The notes beneath the pieces were generated by a model, which was not told the origin of the DNA, made no database searches, and worked only from the letters and a program-made list of their open reading frames with translations. Of a DNA stretch of 20,914 bases, positions 12,633 to 19,064 are shown one piece after another. Within the stretch, counting starts at the first letter, position 1. Every line of letters starts with the position of its first letter. Source of the stretch: a virus. A program made the translations under genes and the position numbers. Where the stretch lies: IMG/VR virus record IMGVR_UViG_3300023284_000313, positions 1-20,914 of that record, one strand, 5' to 3'.

Positions 12633-13111
12633 CCTTGTTTTTTTCTTAGTGTTGTTGTATCTGTTTGGGGGCGTTGTCTAATTCCTAGCCCTTTTGAATA
12701 TTCATCTTGTAATTGCTTTAGACAGGCTCGGGCAGTTTCTAAAGAGGCGAAACCAATTCCAGTTAATTCTAAATCACCAGGATCATCTATAGCTTCACCT
12801 ATTGTATTATGCTTGTCTATCCAATATAGACCCCTCCCGAACTTCTCTGCGAACCTGTACATGAATAGATAAGTGGTTAGTTTGATAGTTTCTTTTACCG
12901 TAATATCATCACCCCATCGTAAATTACATTCCTTCCATTTAAAATCAAACTCTAGTCGCATAACTTCTTTGTGCTTCGCAGCAGCTTCGCTGGATTGTTT
13001 CCATTCCTTAAAAAGCCCAGGAACGTGAGTTGCACACTGATCGTGATTTATTCCCACGTGCGCAAAATTTGCAAATTCAATCATATCTTCTTCTGTATAT
13101 TCTTTACTCAT
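12629..13111 (-). CDS. hypothetical protein, about 160 aa
   Basis: Unrecognised. I use the ATG at 13111 (MSKEYTEEDMIEFANFAHVG), which overlaps the upstream stop by 8 bp. The frame is open 29 codons further, inside that gene. The protein is mixed helical and acidic with conserved-looking aromatic residues (FDFKWKECNLRWGDD, FMYRFAEKFGRGLYWID) and a basic, probably disordered tail (RQRPQTDTTTLRKKQG). No signal or membrane segment is seen. It lies in the early region among DNA-metabolism-type genes. Confidence 0.62.
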   Translation of the reverse strand: MSKEYTEEDMIEFANFAHVGINHDQCATHVPGLFKEWKQSSEAAAKHKEVMRLEFDFKWKECNLRWGDDITVKETIKLTTYLFMYRFAEKFGRGLYWIDKHNTIGEAIDDPGDLELTGIGFASLETARACLKQLQDEYSKGLGIRQRPQTDTTTLRKKQG

Positions 13112-13331
13112 GGTTTGGTTGTTTTCTTCCGCAAATATTACAGACATATTCTGTTGTCCATCCCGTTGTATTGTCGCCGCAATCGCAATCAGAATCAATA
13201 TGTTCTATTATTTTCTGTTTAGCGTATTCTATAATTTCCTCTTCCATTAATTCTGCTAAATCTTCATATGCTTTATGTGATTTTATTCCATCTATAGAAA
13301 GCCACTTTTCACATATTTCTTTTGCTGTCAT
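13104..13331 (-). CDS. small zinc-finger-like protein, 75 aa
   Basis: The N-terminal 45 residues are helical (MTAKEICEKWLSIDGIKSHK, then ELMEEEIIEYAKQKIIEHI). The C-terminus holds DCDCGDNTTGWTTEYVCNIC, a CxC and CxxC pair that would bind one zinc ion, as in treble-clef or ribbon fingers. It begins with the same five residues (MTAKE) as the gene at 14087-14296. Stop and start overlap with neighbours by a few bases. A nucleic-acid or protein-binding adaptor is likely, partner unknown. Confidence 0.6.
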   Translation of the reverse strand: MTAKEICEKWLSIDGIKSHKAYEDLAELMEEEIIEYAKQKIIEHIDSDCDCGDNTTGWTTEYVCNICGRKQPNHE

Positions 13332-13540
13332 TAGAATAAATTTAATTGTTTTTTAAGTGAATAAGAAGCATAAGTCTTTTTGCCACTGGTAATCATCTGA
13401 GTGTTTATGAAGTGTCCTTGCTCTCTTAAGTCTTTGATACGAGCAGCTAAAGCCCAACAGTTAAACTTGTTCAGTGCATCCATTGGAGTTAAAGAGTTAC
13501 CTTGCTGTAAGTGTCGTAAGATTTCTTTTTGTTGAGTCAT
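13331..13540 (-). CDS. helix-turn-helix protein (HTH_39-like)
   Basis: A 69-residue protein. QQKEILRHLQQGNSLTPMDA (3-22) and LNKFNCWALAARIKDLREQG (23-42) form a winged-helix-type HTH as in the phage HTH_39 group (a L..G..LT..DA...F....L..RI.DLR..G pattern), followed by the wing FINTQMITSGKKTYASYSL. It is likely a small DNA-binding regulator or accessory of phage DNA metabolism. It overlaps the YopX gene upstream by 4 bp and shares one base with the gene downstream. Confidence 0.78.
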   Translation of the reverse strand: MTQQKEILRHLQQGNSLTPMDALNKFNCWALAARIKDLREQGHFINTQMITSGKKTYASYSLKKQLNLF

Positions 13541-13917
13541 AATAACTCTGGGTTTTCGTGAATGTTTCCTATTACTTTACAATCTTCTGGGAAGAGCCAT
13601 TCCTCATATATTCCTCTTTCATCTCCTGCATGATGTAATATTTTATAATGTAATTGGAATTTCCCATATTCAAAAACAACTGTTGCTGGGCTAAGTTGTT
13701 TGACAGTAAATCCATATCTAATTTGATCATCAATTAAATCCCCTTCATAAATCTCTTTTCCGTTCTTGTCTTTTAAGCCTGTGTATTGCATTGGTATAAA
13801 TTCACTTCCATCAAATCCATCTTCCTTACAATCCTGTAATTCACATAAATTCAAGGTGCCAAGTTCATATACCATACTGTTATCAATCCAAGCTCTAAAT
13901 TTTATCTCTCTCATCAT
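13537..13917 (-). CDS. YopX-family protein
   Basis: A 126-residue protein with the typical YopX layout: REIKFRAW start (3-10), FIPMQYTGLKDKNGKEIYEGDLI (about 40-62), a beta-rich middle, and a C-terminal VIGNIHENPELL. YopX proteins are common small phage proteins of unknown function, probably with a beta-barrel-like fold that forms ring-shaped oligomers. The first ATG is at 13917, and the second (13914) gives the more usual MREIKFR start. It overlaps neighbours on both sides by 3-4 bp. Confidence 0.92.
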   Translation of the reverse strand: MMREIKFRAWIDNSMVYELGTLNLCELQDCKEDGFDGSEFIPMQYTGLKDKNGKEIYEGDLIDDQIRYGFTVKQLSPATVVFEYGKFQLHYKILHHAGDERGIYEEWLFPEDCKVIGNIHENPELL

Positions 13918-14090
13918 CCATTTTTTAAAAGGTCAACTAATAACTTCTGTTTGCCGTGTTCTCTAATTAAATCCAAGCAAGCATCTATCACCTCCTGTCT
14001 GGTCATGTCATTGTCTATTACTACTGTTCCTGCCTTATTGTCAGCATCCGCTAATATGTAGACTCCGTCTTTTGATTTAAATATCTTCAT
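13914..14090 (-). CDS. hypothetical protein, 58 aa
   Basis: A 58-residue frame: MKIFKSKDGVYILADADNKA, then a VVIDNDMTRQEVIDACLDLI helix, and a basic end QKLLVDLLKNG. The ATG overlaps the upstream TGA by 4 bp and the stop runs into the start of the YopX gene, so it fits the operon. It is unrecognised, and a small alpha/beta fold is likely. Confidence 0.6.
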   Translation of the reverse strand: MKIFKSKDGVYILADADNKAGTVVIDNDMTRQEVIDACLDLIREHGKQKLLVDLLKNG

Positions 14091-14296
14091 GTAAATTTAG
14101 GTTCTGGTGCTTCTTTAACAACGTCAATATAACTTCCATAAAATTCAGCGTCTTCTAATTGTTTAATACATAGGCTTCTTTGCTCCTTACATTTGGCTTT
14201 GGCGTATTGTTTCATAGCTCTACATATTCTTTGCATTAATGTTTCGTTCTTGCGCCAAGTTTTATATGTTTTATCCAATGATTCTTTTGCTGTCAT
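14087..14296 (-). CDS. hypothetical helical protein, 69 aa
   Basis: Unrecognised. MTAKESLDKTYKTWRKNETL opens, followed by long helices rich in K, R and C (two cysteines at about residues 35 and 42). The opening MTAKE also occurs in the gene at 13104-13331. The DNA around the two starts shares a stretch of about 14 bases ending at the ATG. It overlaps both neighbours by 4 bp. Confidence 0.6.
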   Translation of the reverse strand: MTAKESLDKTYKTWRKNETLMQRICRAMKQYAKAKCKEQRSLCIKQLEDAEFYGSYIDVVKEAPEPKFT

Positions 14297-14685
14297 ATTT
14301 CTTTTTCTGAGTTAGATAATTCCTCTTTATATAAACTTATCATTGTTCGCATTGCATCAATAGCGTAGCTCACTCTCTTATCCTGTCTGTCACAAAGCTC
14401 GTACAGGCTCTCCAGGTTGCCTGTCTTGGCTTTTATATACTCATTAAGGGTAGAGGCCGGTAAAGGGGTTTTAACGTCCCACAGCCCCTCTATGACCGTT
14501 AATTGGGCTTGTCTGTATAGAGCCTTGGAAGCTGCTACGTTATTAGAAGTTAATCCCGATATCTGTACTAGGTCGTTTAGCTTACCGATGATGCCGTCTC
14601 TGTCTCCATCCACTACGGGGATCTGTAGTATCTCCCGTACCTTTTGACAGTTCTTTCTTAGCTTTTGTTCTGTATCCATTGGCAA
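14293..14685 (-). CDS. hypothetical phage protein, 130 aa
   Basis: An all-helical 130-residue protein. VVDGDRDGIIGKLNDLVQIS (24-43) is its most distinctive part, followed by SKALYRQAQLTVIEGLWDV. I do not recognise a domain with certainty. It follows the probable ssDNA-binding-like gene, overlapping it by 28 bp from the first ATG or 22 bp from the second (14679). The pairing with that gene suggests a role in recombination or replication. Confidence 0.6.
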   Translation of the reverse strand: MPMDTEQKLRKNCQKVREILQIPVVDGDRDGIIGKLNDLVQISGLTSNNVAASKALYRQAQLTVIEGLWDVKTPLPASTLNEYIKAKTGNLESLYELCDRQDKRVSYAIDAMRTMISLYKEELSNSEKEI

Positions 14686-15056
14686 AATTTATCTGACAAC
14701 TTTAAAGTATCTTCACTTGTAAGCTCCATCCTGTCTTTAGTGAATTGGACGGCAGCCTTTAAAGCACATTGTCTTTCGATGCTGTTCTGCCGGTCAGGGT
14801 CAGGAGTATAGGAAGAGCCACCGCCTTTATTATCATATACCTTCGTAAGCTTGCTGCCTTTTTCGGTAGTCTCTAAATGATATGATACTTCTTCCCCAAC
14901 AGGCCATGCCTTTGATGAGTCAGCACCCTTAGTATTCGCTTCACCTACGTCCCCGTTTTCCATTGCTATCTCCCAGGGATACATGTCATCTCCGTATTTG
15001 TTTTTCCAGGGGTTACCTGCTGATTGTACTGATTTTATTTTGCTTGTCTTTAACAT
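14658..15056 (-). CDS. putative ssDNA-binding-like phage protein
   Basis: A 132-residue protein. The N-terminal 75 residues look like an OB-type beta domain, with WPVGEEVSYHLETTEKGSKL in the strands. A glycine/serine linker follows (NKGGGSSYTPDPD). The C-terminal helix begins QNSIERQCALKAAVQF, a DP.RQ.SI.RQ.ALKAAV pattern I know from short phage proteins annotated as single-stranded-DNA-binding or recombination-linked. It is about the usual length. It probably coats ssDNA during phage replication or recombination. The assignment rests on the C-terminal pattern, so a structural prediction of the N-terminal domain would decide it. Confidence 0.55.
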   Translation of the reverse strand: MLKTSKIKSVQSAGNPWKNKYGDDMYPWEIAMENGDVGEANTKGADSSKAWPVGEEVSYHLETTEKGSKLTKVYDNKGGGSSYTPDPDRQNSIERQCALKAAVQFTKDRMELTSEDTLKLSDKFCQWIQNKS

Positions 15057-15065
15057 AGTTTTAAT

Positions 15066-15278
15066 TTAAAATGGTAAATCAAATAAGTCTTTAAGTCGTT
15101 TATGTGTTCCTTCAGTTAGTTGATCTCTCTCTAGTTCCAAATGAATATCATGAAGTAGATCGTAATATTCTTTCCTTTCCTTCTCTGTCTTAGTAACACT
15201 CGCAAGGAAATTGAGTGCCCCTGCTGGCATATCTTCAAAATTGTCCATGTCCATATTGTTCAGCATCGTTAAAATCAT
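15066..15278 (-). CDS. hypothetical helical protein, up to 70 aa
   Basis: Unrecognised. The frame opens at 15278 (MILTMLNN), but later ATGs at 15254, 15248 (MDNFEDMPAGALNFLASVTK) and 15230 would reduce a 44-bp overlap with the zinc-finger gene, so the true start is uncertain and 15248 is plausible. The rest is charged and helical (TEKERKEYYDLLHDIHLELE) and ends in KDLFDLPF. No motif assigns a role. Confidence 0.55.
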   Translation of the reverse strand: MILTMLNNMDMDNFEDMPAGALNFLASVTKTEKERKEYYDLLHDIHLELERDQLTEGTHKRLKDLFDLPF

Positions 15279-15447
15279 TAGGGTAATTATCTATACCCCT
15301 TACAGAATCATTATCACAATCGTGGTCTATCTCATAGTGAGCCTGGCACTCCTCAGAACAAAATATATTCCCAATAGAATGAAAGGTTTGTTGTTCCCCT
15401 AATCGGAGAGTCTTATTACAATATTTACAGTGTCCTGTCTTTTCCAT
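15235..15447 (-). CDS. small zinc-finger protein, 70 aa
   Basis: GHCKYCNKTLRLGEQQ (5-20) holds a CxxC pair and FCSEECQAHYEIDHDCD (29-45) a second pair with histidine. The layout resembles MYM/TRASH-type fingers (C..C ... FCS..C...Y), so one zinc ion is likely bound. The C-terminal 25 residues are acidic and low in order. It may bind DNA or a host protein. It starts 4 bp after the stop of the upstream gene. Confidence 0.68.
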   Translation of the reverse strand: MEKTGHCKYCNKTLRLGEQQTFHSIGNIFCSEECQAHYEIDHDCDNDSVRGIDNYPNDFNDAEQYGHGQF

Positions 15448-15451
15448 AGTT

Positions 15452-15691
15452 TTATTTATTACGTTGTTTAATCATTTTGTCTGCCAATTTGTATGAGGTT
15501 TCTATTAATTCATCTCCCTTCCCTTTTAACTCTATTCTTGTATTAGATAATAATCCTTGCATAGCTTTAGCAGCAAAGTAATCTCGTAAATCCATACCAT
15601 TCAAATGCTCACTTGTTTCTTCATCTAAATTAATTGTATTATCATCTCCTGCAATAAGTATGTAATGTGGAAATGCTTTTGTGTTTTCCAT
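15452..15691 (-). CDS. conserved phage protein with GMDLRDYFAAKAMQGLL motif
   Basis: I start at 15691 (MENTKAFPHYILIAGDDNTI), because the upstream gene stops 1 bp before and the 12-codon extension to 15727 lies inside it. The protein is 79 aa. The segment GMDLRDYFAAKAMQGLL recurs in many short phage proteins of unknown role, usually followed by a helix and a short basic end, as here (ADKMIKQRNK). The N-terminal half is likely a small beta domain. No enzymatic motif is visible. Confidence 0.75.
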   Translation of the reverse strand: MENTKAFPHYILIAGDDNTINLDEETSEHLNGMDLRDYFAAKAMQGLLSNTRIELKGKGDELIETSYKLADKMIKQRNK

Positions 15692-15692
15692 A

Positions 15693-15863
15693 TTATTTAG
15701 TTTTAGTCCAGTTTTTAGATTTTTCACTCATATAAACAAACTTACGCCCACTTATTTTCCTTACATCTATTTCGCCTACACGTTCTAAAAAATAAACATA
15801 TTTATCGGTAATGCTTTTTAATTCAGCGTATTCAGCAAATGATTTATATAGCAGTTCCTCCAT
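15693..15863 (-). CDS. hypothetical protein, 56 aa
   Basis: A 56-residue frame starts MEELLYKSFAEYAELKSITD, continues with a helix-strand pattern (YVYFLERVGEIDVRKISGRK) and ends in a basic NWTKTK. The gap to the upstream 41-aa gene is 5 bp and to the downstream start 1 bp, so it fits the operon. It could be a small winged-helix-like DNA-binding protein, since the final KISGRKFVYM looks like a wing, but that is a guess. Confidence 0.55.
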   Translation of the reverse strand: MEELLYKSFAEYAELKSITDKYVYFLERVGEIDVRKISGRKFVYMSEKSKNWTKTK

Positions 15864-15868
15864 GTTAA

Positions 15869-15994
15869 TTATTTAATTAATCCAGTTGCAACTTTCTTCA
15901 TAAGTTCACGAAGCCCTTCACGTTCTGGTGAATCTATTTCATAAGTTTCCATTAACTGCCTAAGGTTTACTAAGATTTTTATTGTGTGTGTCAT
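15869..15994 (-). CDS. first small gene of the early operon, 41 aa
   Basis: A 41-residue frame: MTHTIKILVNLRQLMETYEI, then DSPEREGLRELMKKVATGLI and K. It is helical and basic at the C-terminus. It is the first gene after the promoter at 16039-16070 and is followed by tightly packed genes. Its short length leaves it uncertain, but the promoter, leader and packing agree. Confidence 0.5.
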   Translation of the reverse strand: MTHTIKILVNLRQLMETYEIDSPEREGLRELMKKVATGLIK

Positions 15995-16021
15995 GTCTGT
16001 TTGTTTTAAGTTATTAATCAT

Positions 16022-16035
16022 TATAACTTCTTATA
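16022..16035. repeat. palindrome at the transcription start
   Basis: TATAA-CTTC-TTATA, a 5-bp inverted repeat with a 4-base spacer, covers the expected start of transcription just after the -7 box. Its position suits a repressor operator, which is inference. Confidence 0.4.
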
Positions 16036-16038
16036 CGA

Positions 16039-16070
16039 CAAAGTTACTATAAAGGTTTCATATAACCTAA
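16039..16070 (-). promoter_or_regulatory. Bacteroidota-type promoter of the early operon
   Basis: On the minus strand TTAG (16070-16067) is followed by 20 bases and then TAACTTTG (16046-16039). The -7 box is identical to that of the promoter at 11439-11446 and fits TAnnTTTG. The -33 box is one base from TTTG. It would start transcription near 16032 and drive the genes from 15994 downward. It lies directly after the two terminators of the lysis operon. Confidence 0.68.
16053..16068. repeat. inverted repeat between -33 and -7 boxes
   Basis: AGGTT-TCATAT-AACCT, a 5-bp inverted repeat with a 6-base spacer, lies between the two promoter boxes. A protein bound here would block RNA polymerase, so it is a candidate operator. 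There is no direct proof. Confidence 0.4.
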
Positions 16071-16100
16071 TGTTTTTGCATTTAGTTGGGATTTAAGCAC

Positions 16101-16131
16101 AAAAAAAGAGGCTATTCCGTAAAATAACCTC
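16101..16131 (-). terminator. intrinsic terminator 2
   Basis: On the minus strand GAGGTTATT pairs with AATAGCCTC around a 6-base loop (one G-U pair, which works only on this strand), followed by seven T (16107-16101). It would stop any read-through past terminator 1. Confidence 0.78.
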
Positions 16132-16160
16132 CCTTGGGAATGTCAACAGTAATGTAAATA

Positions 16161-16196
16161 TATAAAAAAAGGGTGACCCTTATAGCCACCCTTTCC
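16161..16196 (-). terminator. intrinsic terminator 1
   Basis: On the minus strand AAAGGGTG (16194-16187) pairs with CACCCTTT (16175-16168) around an 11-base loop, followed by a T run. It lies 30 bp after the stop of the last lysis-region gene and closes the virion/lysis operon. Confidence 0.82.
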
Positions 16197-16226
16197 TAAA
16201 ACCAATTATTATGAGAAACAAAAGTA

Positions 16227-16496
16227 CTAAATCTTCTGGTGATACCTGGCACTTGCCCACAAAAGAAACGTGCCACAAAGCGCAAACAATCCTATCAATG
16301 CCAACCGTTCCCAGATTAATTCCTGGTTGGTCATATAGATAGCACTTATTATTAAAGCACTAGCTGCACTTCTCTTGCTGCTTATCTTGCTGGTAGGCTT
16401 GGTACCGTCTTTTAATAGACTGATAATACCATTCTTGCCAGAGACTACATCCACAACGCCCTTGTTGGCCTTAAAGAGCTTGTTTAAGAAGCTCAT
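16227..16496 (-). CDS. small membrane protein, holin candidate
   Basis: An 89-residue protein. The N-terminal 40 residues are basic and amphipathic (NKLFKANKGVVDVVSGKNGI). Two hydrophobic helices follow at roughly 43-60 and 63-80, with a short loop (NQELIWE), and the end is ARYHQKI. Two close helices with charged ends next to an endolysin gene fit a class II-like holin or an accessory of it. It is the last gene of the operon, and its ATG overlaps the upstream stop by 4 bp. Which of the three small membrane proteins here forms the pore cannot be read from sequence. Confidence 0.62.
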   Translation of the reverse strand: MSFLNKLFKANKGVVDVVSGKNGIISLLKDGTKPTSKISSKRSAASALIISAIYMTNQELIWERLALIGLFALCGTFLLWASARYHQKI

Positions 16497-16666
16497 GACT
16501 TCTTCTTAGGTATAATGTCCAGAATACTTTTAAGTATGCCCAGGATGTCCTTAACGAACTCCAGGGGTACTTTAGAAATAACATTAGGGAACAGTCTTCC
16601 AACTACTTCCCAAACACCTAAAAAAATGGTGACAATAATCACCCAGTTATTTAATAAAAAATCCAT
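16493..16666 (-). CDS. small single-pass membrane protein, 57 aa
   Basis: A 57-residue frame. MDFLLNNWVIIVTIFLGVWE is a single hydrophobic helix (residues 3-25). An amphipathic helix follows (EFVKDILGILKSILDII, about 36-52) with a PKKKS end. Its stop overlaps the next ATG by 4 bp. Position and layout suit a lysis accessory such as a holin partner. The gene fills an otherwise empty gap between the endolysin and the two-helix gene. Confidence 0.62.
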   Translation of the reverse strand: MDFLLNNWVIIVTIFLGVWEVVGRLFPNVISKVPLEFVKDILGILKSILDIIPKKKS

Positions 16667-16690
16667 AGTATATAAAGTTTAGTTAACAAA

Positions 16691-17098
16691 TTATTTAAGT
16701 TCAAAATGTGGTAAGTCGTCAAAGGTCTGATCGTTGAAGTCTCCATCCATATCCCAATCACCTCCCCACCTTAAAGTATGAGTGATCTTGCCTTCAGCCA
16801 ATAACCTTAAAGCTACTCCTTTAATAACCCCCGCAAGGAAGTAAAACCTCCTCTTCTCACTCCAGTCAATAGGATAAGGAGCGCAGTCAAAAGCCATTGA
16901 CGGTTGCTTGTTGTGTTTAGAATCGGGGTATTTTAACTGACTCTTACCAGCATGATAATACTTGTTCTGTTCCTTCTCTCCTCTACGTCCTTCGTAAACG
17001 GTGAAGTCAATTAGCTTGATAGCTTCATTGGCAATCTTCTGAAGATCAATATTACACTCAGCTAGATTTGTTTTCGATCTGTTTCCAAACTTATACAT
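16691..17098 (-). CDS. M15-type endolysin (L-Ala-D-Glu peptidase-like)
   Basis: A 135-residue single-domain peptidase. TVYEGRRGEKEQNKYY (33-48) is the substrate-side segment typical of this group, SKHNKQPSMAFDCAP (60-74) holds zinc His62 and Asp71, and WGGDWDMDGDFNDQTFDDLP (111-130) plus HFEL (131-134) give the last zinc histidine and the conserved acidic block. This matches phage L-alanyl-D-glutamate peptidases of the VanX/VanY-like M15 group, which cut the stem peptide of peptidoglycan. It has no signal peptide, so export depends on a holin. It shares one base with the membrane gene upstream and lies 24 bp before the 57-aa gene. Confidence 0.92.
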   Translation of the reverse strand: MYKFGNRSKTNLAECNIDLQKIANEAIKLIDFTVYEGRRGEKEQNKYYHAGKSQLKYPDSKHNKQPSMAFDCAPYPIDWSEKRRFYFLAGVIKGVALRLLAEGKITHTLRWGGDWDMDGDFNDQTFDDLPHFELK

Positions 17099-17316
17099 TA
17101 TTTTCTTTTTAAACGTCGGTACTTAATGTACTTCTTTTCTATCCAATCATAAATCTTAAAGAAACCCAACAGCAAAGCCGTGATTCCTACAGCATTCTTT
17201 ATCCAGACATCAAAGTTAAACATGCTGGTTAGTTCCATTACCCAGATACCCATAGTGCCCACCAAGCTTCCACCGAAGATGAAGTCTATTACTATATACA
17301 TTTTCCTAGTCATCAT
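17098..17316 (-). CDS. two-helix membrane protein, holin candidate
   Basis: A 72-residue protein with hydrophobic helices at roughly 6-28 and 37-53 and a strongly basic C-terminus (EKKYIKYRRLKRK). Small size, two passes, a charged cytoplasmic tail and a position directly before the endolysin are what a class II holin usually shows. Its start overlaps the upstream stop by 4 bp, and its own stop shares a base with the endolysin ATG. Together with the genes at 16493 and 16227 it makes three membrane proteins around one endolysin. Confidence 0.65.
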   Translation of the reverse strand: MMTRKMYIVIDFIFGGSLVGTMGIWVMELTSMFNFDVWIKNAVGITALLLGFFKIYDWIEKKYIKYRRLKRK

Positions 17317-17558
17317 AAAGGTAAAAGCTTTGAGACCTCAATATTTGCATCCTTCACAATACCTTCTATCTCTCTTCGGGTATAATGAGTAAATCCTGCA
17401 AACTCCAGTCTGTCTTTTAAACTCTCATCGAACTTTAAAAAGATTTTCTTGTCTCCATCTGTATCATCAAAGACATGCACTATAAATTTCTCAACAGAAG
17501 CATTTATGAGTGCGTCGGTTAATTCGGTTACTTTGGGTGTTATATATATCATTGACAT
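17313..17558 (-). CDS. hypothetical protein, 81 aa
   Basis: Unrecognised. It begins with strands (MSMIYITPKVTELTDALINA), followed by FIVHVFDDTDGDKKIFLKFD, an acidic surface, and a helical C-terminus with RREIEGIVKDANIEV. It has no membrane segment. It sits between the LamG protein (10 bp gap) and the first holin candidate (4 bp overlap). A small virion or chaperone protein is possible. Confidence 0.6.
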   Translation of the reverse strand: MSMIYITPKVTELTDALINASVEKFIVHVFDDTDGDKKIFLKFDESLKDRLEFAGFTHYTRREIEGIVKDANIEVSKLLPL

Positions 17559-17568
17559 AATAGTAAAT

Positions 17569-18294
17569 TTAAGGAGGTGTGTCTGTTACGAAGTCTCCTG
17601 ACTCCATGTTGGTTAAAGTAATATCTCTTACACTCTTTTGTCCTGTCACAGTAGGAAAGGTGTCTCCATCTCCCATTCTGTGATATTCGGTTAAAGAGGC
17701 TGCCTTAGCGTGTGTAGTAGGATCGTTGGGTGTTCCTGAGTTGTAAAGATTGGTAACATCGGTAGCATTTAACAAGGTACTCCACCAAGTCAACTCATCG
17801 ATGTTCCCATCCATCTCTAATCCGTTAAACACAACTGAGAAAGCTACTCTTAGATTTGTAGTATCGGAAGTGGACAAGTCGATATCGCCTGTGCTGCTTG
17901 CTTCTAAAGAGCCATCAACATAAAGTCTATTTCTTTTAGCAGTAAAATCTCTTACCCCAACAAGATGATGCCATGAACCAGCCGAAAAGGTAGTAGTGGA
18001 ATCCACGAACTGAGAAGAGGAAGCCTTAAAACTCCACCAACGTATCACATTACCACTGGTAAGTCTCATCTGATAACCGTCTCCAGCACTTTGATCAGTA
18101 CATGTATCAACGATAAACTCATTCTTACCTACATTAGTGAACTTAACCCAAACACTAATAGCAAAGTCACTTGTAAACTCTAAAGCTGTTGTCTGTCCCA
18201 TATTCCCGAACTCATCCACTCCATCAAAAAGAGTAGAAAGCGTATTGCTAAACGCTGCACTGGGAGATTCTACAAATGTGAAGCTATTCTTCAT
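17569..18294 (-). CDS. LamG/concanavalin-like domain virion protein
   Basis: A 241-residue protein that is mostly one LamG-type jelly-roll. NTLSTLFDGVDEFGNMG (18-34) starts it, then FAISVWVKFTNVGKNEFIVD (about 48-67), GSWHHLVGVRDFTAKRNRLYVDGSLEAS (105-132, the SWHH.....D.....LYVDG signature), and IDELTWWSTLLNATDVTNLYNSG (about 165-187). Such domains bind carbohydrate or protein and occur in phage tail and receptor-recognition proteins. It overlaps the neck-like gene by 4 bp and precedes the lysis genes, so it is likely a particle protein that binds the host surface or a decoration protein. The ligand is unknown. Confidence 0.85.
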   Translation of the reverse strand: MKNSFTFVESPSAAFSNTLSTLFDGVDEFGNMGQTTALEFTSDFAISVWVKFTNVGKNEFIVDTCTDQSAGDGYQMRLTSGNVIRWWSFKASSSQFVDSTTTFSAGSWHHLVGVRDFTAKRNRLYVDGSLEASSTGDIDLSTSDTTNLRVAFSVVFNGLEMDGNIDELTWWSTLLNATDVTNLYNSGTPNDPTTHAKAASLTEYHRMGDGDTFPTVTGQKSVRDITLTNMESGDFVTDTPP

Positions 18295-19013
18295 GATAGC
18301 CCCTTAATTAAAACAGTGGCAGCATCTCCACTGATCGTCCTACTAATAGCAATATTTAAAACATCTCCTATCACCACCGTAAAAGGTAACGTTTTAACAA
18401 CGGCATTGATTTTATAAGTGACACTAGCTACATTGGTTAAGGTCTCAGTAAGGAACTGCGCAGCCTGGTCAGTAGTGATGGTCGCTTCTGTATCATCATC
18501 GTTATCAACAGGATAGATAAAAGTCATAAATATATCATTGCTTCTGGCAGCAACAGGGATGTTAATCGCTGTCTGTGGTATCTGACACCGGTTGTAATCA
18601 AAAGGAACCTTAAGTGATATGTCAATAGTCCATCCGCTCAACTCCTCATCAAGTCTCTCAGTAAAGGGAATCATTGAGCTGCCTGTACGGTCAAATTCCC
18701 ATTCATAGTCTTCATGGGTCAACTGCGCAGCAAAGTCCAAAGCAATCAACTGTGTATCAGAAAGAACCTCGTTCTCATTCCTTTCTTCATTGTCCACAAG
18801 ATCCATGAACCAGGCTGTGAAGTTATACGTAAAGGTCTTCTCTGCAATAGCAGAGGGTTGAGGCTGTAACAACATAGCAGGAAACTGTGTCGTGCCTGAA
18901 GTGTTGAACTCCCAGGGATCACCAAGCTTAAAGTGATTAATCTGCTTGTGTGCGCTTGACCAGTCTTCGATCTGCTTTACTATCTCGTTGAACGTCTGTT
19001 GTCTTAGAGCCAT
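18291..19013 (-). CDS. neck or tail-completion-like phage structural protein
   Basis: A 240-residue protein that I believe is structural. The first 165 residues look like a tail-terminator/neck fold: an N-terminal helix (QQTFNEIVKQIEDWSSAHKQ), then GDPWEF, FPAMLLQPQPS, a strand-rich middle and WTIDISLKVPFDYNRCQIP (147-165), a segment seen in Bacteroidota phage virion proteins. The last 70 residues are beta-rich and threonine/valine-rich (DTEATITTDQAAQFL, then TLPFTVVIGDVLNIAISRTI), perhaps a small additional domain. It follows the head-tail connector with a 51-bp gap and overlaps the LamG gene by 4 bp. The assignment is mainly from order and pattern. Confidence 0.6.
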   Translation of the reverse strand: MALRQQTFNEIVKQIEDWSSAHKQINHFKLGDPWEFNTSGTTQFPAMLLQPQPSAIAEKTFTYNFTAWFMDLVDNEERNENEVLSDTQLIALDFAAQLTHEDYEWEFDRTGSSMIPFTERLDEELSGWTIDISLKVPFDYNRCQIPQTAINIPVAARSNDIFMTFIYPVDNDDDTEATITTDQAAQFLTETLTNVASVTYKINAVVKTLPFTVVIGDVLNIAISRTISGDAATVLIKGLS

Positions 19014-19064
19014 TGATATAATTTTCCAGTTTTAGAATATTCTTTTTCTTAGGCTGCCTCTTCT

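Noticed and set aside
13112-13198. Upstream extension of the 160-aa gene
   Set aside because: It lies inside the zinc-finger-like gene. The ATG at 13111 leaves the 8-bp overlap usual here.
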